Source: Massilia sp. IC2-477
GTDB taxonomy: Bacteria > Pseudomonadota > Gammaproteobacteria > Burkholderiales > Burkholderiaceae_D
NCBI RefSeq assembly: GCF_020707265.1
Contig: NZ_JAJFEQ010000011.1
Span: forward strand, 123,904-187,903
Length of the DNA: 64,000 bases
Reading direction: 5' to 3'
This document shows, piece after piece, positions 61,698 to 64,000 of the stretch; positions within the stretch are counted from its first letter, which is position 1; the number at the start of each line of letters is the position of its first letter. The notes under the pieces were generated by a model. That model was not told where the DNA came from. It saw only the letters and a list, made by a program, of their open reading frames with translations, and did no database searches. The position numbers were made by a program, and so were the translations under genes.

Positions 61698-62770
61698 GCG
61701 AAGCTCTCCTCACGGACTGCCGGAATGGTAAGCGATACGCTGAATCCCGCGCCCGGCGCGCTCTGCACACGCATCGCGGCACGGCTGCCGTAGTCCAGCT
61801 GCAGGCGCCGTTCGATGGTGCGCAGGCCCAGGCCCGGCGCGCTGGCGATCGACGCCGGATCGGCGCCGGGGCCGGTGTCGCGCACCGTGATGGTCAAGGC
61901 GCCGGTGGTGGCGTCGCGCCGGGTGCGGATTTGCAGGATGCCGGGCCGGGTGTGCGGGTTGAAGGCGTGCTTGATGCTGTTCTCGACCAGGGGCTGCAGC
62001 GACAGGGCCGGCAGCGGATGGTCGCCCGCGTCCTCGTCGAGGTCCCAATCGACGTGCAGGCGCTGGCCCAGGCGCAGCTGTTCCAGTTCCAGGTAGTCGC
62101 GTACGAAATCGAGTTCGGCGTCGAGCGTGACGCGGTCGCTGCCGCTGCGCTCGGTGTCGAGCACATAGCGCAGCATGTCCGAGAATTGGAACAGCGCGGT
62201 CTCGGCGGCGGCCGGATTGCGCTGGGTGAGCGCGATGATCGAATGCAGCGTGTTGAACAGGAAGTGCGGATTGAGCTTGTTGCGCAGCGCACTCAGCTCC
62301 GAGGCGATCACCAGGTTCTGCGCATCCTTCATGGCCAGCGCCTGGCGGTGCGCCTTCTCGCCGGCGCGGATCAGGTGGAAGATGCCGGCGCTGAGCAGGT
62401 AGGTCATGGCATGGTAGAGCAGCGGCCAGATGTACCAGCTGAGCGGCTTGCCGGCCTTGAAGATCGACCAGAACGGCCCCTGCGCGAGGACGGCGAAGGC
62501 GATGGCGGCGGCGATGTGGATGGACAGGATCCTGGGCAGACTGTACTCGCGGCGCTCCAGCCAGCCGGTCAGCGGCCAGACCAGGGCCAGCAGCAGTGCG
62601 GACGGAATCAGGCTGACGATCGTCAGCGCGAACCTGGGGAGGTCGAAGCGTCCGCCGGACACATTGTCGAGCTGGTCCGCGACAGCCAGGAAAACCGCAT
62701 AGGCCAGCCAGACCAGGGCGTAGATCCGCCACATCAGCCTGTGGCGCGGCGCGTTGGGTGAAGTCGTCAT
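61694..62770 (-). CDS. LytS/YesM-type sensor histidine kinase
   Basis: A protein of about 358 residues. Four hydrophobic segments in the first 150 residues form a membrane domain without an obvious sensor fold. The His_kinase domain is of the LytS/YpdA type, with the histidine in LNPHFLFNTLHSI, a dimer helix with LRYVLD and DYLELEQLRLG, and an HATPase_c with LVENSIKHAF and LGLRTIERRL. It is the partner of the LytTR regulator. The start is uncertain: ATG 62770 is used, with 62788 and 62812 also in frame. Confidence 0.9.
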   Translation of the reverse strand: MTTSPNAPRHRLMWRIYALVWLAYAVFLAVADQLDNVSGGRFDLPRFALTIVSLIPSALLLALVWPLTGWLERREYSLPRILSIHIAAAIAFAVLAQGPFWSIFKAGKPLSWYIWPLLYHAMTYLLSAGIFHLIRAGEKAHRQALAMKDAQNLVIASELSALRNKLNPHFLFNTLHSIIALTQRNPAAAETALFQFSDMLRYVLDTERSGSDRVTLDAELDFVRDYLELEQLRLGQRLHVDWDLDEDAGDHPLPALSLQPLVENSIKHAFNPHTRPGILQIRTRRDATTGALTITVRDTGPGADPASIASAPGLGLRTIERRLQLDYGSRAAMRVQSAPGAGFSVSLTIPAVREESFA

Positions 62771-62863
62771 GGGCGGATTGTCACCCATGGACGGACCGGA
62801 TGGATCTGCCATGACGCGAAATGCGGGATTCGGTATCCGGGATGAGGAAATCCGGAACCGGGC

Positions 62864-64000
62864 TTAGGGGCAGGGCAGGGTGATGGTCAGGCGCGTGCGC
62901 CCGTGGCCCGTGTCCATGCCCACGCTGCCGCCCTGCACCTCGGCCATCAGGCGGATCGAGTAGGTGCCGAGTCCATTGCCGCCGATCTTGTCGGATGGTG
63001 CGTACTTCTCGAAGAAGCGCTCGCGCGCCGCCGGCGGCACTTCGCCGGCGTTGTCGATCATGACGTGCAGGTTGCCATAGCCCGGCGCGATGTTGACCGT
63101 GACGCGGCCACCCGGCGGCGAGGCCTCGATCGCGTTCTTCAGCACGTTATTGAACAGCGAGTAGCACAGCAGCGGCTCGCCCAGGCATGTCACGTCCTGC
63201 GGCGCCTCGAAGCTGACCGTGACGTCGCTGCTGTCGAAGGCGAGCCGGACCTGCTGGCAGACCTTGGCCAGCATCTCGCTCAGGTCGAACACCTGCAACG
63301 CCGGCTGGTAGCTGCCCTGTTCCATCTTGTAGACGTCGAGGGTGCGGTTGATCATCTCGAGCGCGTTCTCGGCCGCGGTCTCGATCATGTGGGCCTGTTC
63401 GCGCTGGTTCGGCGTGAGCGGGCTGCAGAGCAGGGCCTGGCTGCCGTGCAGCGCCACCGCGATCGGGCTTTTCAGGTCGTGGCGCGTCATGCGCTCGACG
63501 TCTTCGCGCAGGCGCGCGTTCTCGATCAGGAGTTCGTTCTGGCGCTTGACGTCCTGCATGGCCGTGGCCAGCAGCAGGTGGGCCGACAGGCGCGCCTTCA
63601 GGATGGTCGGATCGGCCGGCTTGGACACGTAATCCACCGCGCCCAGGCGCAGGCCGGCCACCACGTCCTCGGTGCCGTCGCGGGCGGACAGGAAGATGAT
63701 CGGGATGTGGGCGGTCTTCGGGTTGGCCTTGAGCTGGCGGCAGGTCTCGAAGCCGTCCATCACCGGCATCATGATGTCGAGCAGGATCAGGTCGATGTGG
63801 AAGGCGTCCGCGATCTCGAGCGCCTTCTTGCCGCTGATCGCGACCTTGATCGCGTATTCGTCCTTCAGCACGCCGGCCAGCACTTCGATGTTGGTCGGAA
63901 TGTCGTCCACGATCAGCACCGTCGATTTCTTCACCCGCTCGCCGATCGGCGCATCCAGGCCGATGACGTTCGATTCGGGCAGCAGGGCCGGGGCGGCGGG
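62864..64000 (-). CDS. Receiver-histidine kinase hybrid, continues beyond the right edge
   Basis: The visible 378 residues have a receiver (LIVDDIPTNIEVLAG, phospho-acceptor in LILLDIMMPVMDG, lysine in DYVSKPAD), a coiled coil, an H-box MTRHDLKSPIAVALHG, and HATPase_c with NVLKNAIEASPPGG and GNGLGTYSIRL. The frame stays open through 64000 (VIGLDAPIGERV precedes the receiver), so the true start, and probably more domains, lie outside the window; GTG 63934 is a possible internal start. The H-box and G2 box (GLGTYSIR) are of the bacteriophytochrome-like class. Confidence 0.85.
   Translation of the reverse strand, partial: PAAPALLPESNVIGLDAPIGERVKKSTVLIVDDIPTNIEVLAGVLKDEYAIKVAISGKKALEIADAFHIDLILLDIMMPVMDGFETCRQLKANPKTAHIPIIFLSARDGTEDVVAGLRLGAVDYVSKPADPTILKARLSAHLLLATAMQDVKRQNELLIENARLREDVERMTRHDLKSPIAVALHGSQALLCSPLTPNQREQAHMIETAAENALEMINRTLDVYKMEQGSYQPALQVFDLSEMLAKVCQQVRLAFDSSDVTVSFEAPQDVTCLGEPLLCYSLFNNVLKNAIEASPPGGRVTVNIAPGYGNLHVMIDNAGEVPPAARERFFEKYAPSDKIGGNGLGTYSIRLMAEVQGGSVGMDTGHGRTRLTITLPCP

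Overview
The window is high-GC bacterial chromosome from a betaproteobacterium, most likely the Massilia/Telluria group of Oxalobacteraceae. This rests on gene content and style: two PEP-CTERM surface proteins, a nadK-recN pair near hemH and grpE-dnaK-dnaJ, UdgX-type uracil-DNA binding protein, many PAS/GGDEF/EAL and hybrid kinases, and strong GC bias at third codon positions. No integrase, insertion sequence, phage gene, CRISPR array or rRNA was seen. One tRNA gene is present (tRNA-Gly, CCC).

Layout. 1-4.0 kb: end of a histidine kinase, a REC-PAS-GGDEF-EAL protein and a Sel1-repeat protein. 4.1-6.9 kb: periplasmic M16 peptidase. 7.1-9.9 kb: a LexA-box-controlled pair, a radical SAM protein with a helix-hairpin-helix tail overlapping a DUF4130-UdgX fusion; this is the best candidate for a little-described DNA repair system. 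10-19.5 kb: TraB/GumN protein and a decayed tail copy of it, PEP-CTERM protein, tRNA-Gly, LytTR membrane regulator, SnoaL-like protein, BNR-repeat protein, aldo/keto reductase, DUF6064 protein, LprI-like protein, M14 aspartoacylase-type enzyme and trmB. 19.5-29 kb: FucP-type sugar transporter, recQ, uppP, small unknown genes, an SDR, a TetR regulator, pcm, rhodanese and TolC. 29-37 kb: glf, ribB under an FMN riboswitch, gloA, OsmC, DUF3667, then nadK-recN under a second LexA box, and ohr. 37-44 kb: hemH, then grpE, dnaK and dnaJ with two sigma-32 promoters, carbonic anhydrase and a MazG-like enzyme. 44-45.5 kb: a second PEP-CTERM gene and an AT-rich gap. 45.5-54.3 kb: putrescine utilisation by gamma-glutamylation (puuD, puuA, aminotransferase, SSS permease, puuC-type dehydrogenase) with a periplasmic catalase inside. 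54.4-64 kb: a dense cluster of histidine kinases and response regulators, running off the right edge.

Regulation visible in the sequence: two LexA boxes with the same layout (TATACTGT-N8-ACAGT) tie radical SAM-UdgX and nadK-recN to the SOS response; GG-N10-GC sigma-54 promoters stand before both PEP-CTERM genes; sigma-32 promoters stand before grpE and dnaK; and an FMN riboswitch stands before ribB. Four composite palindromic repeats of 103-132 bp sit just after stop codons (after the Sel1, M16, glf and recN genes).
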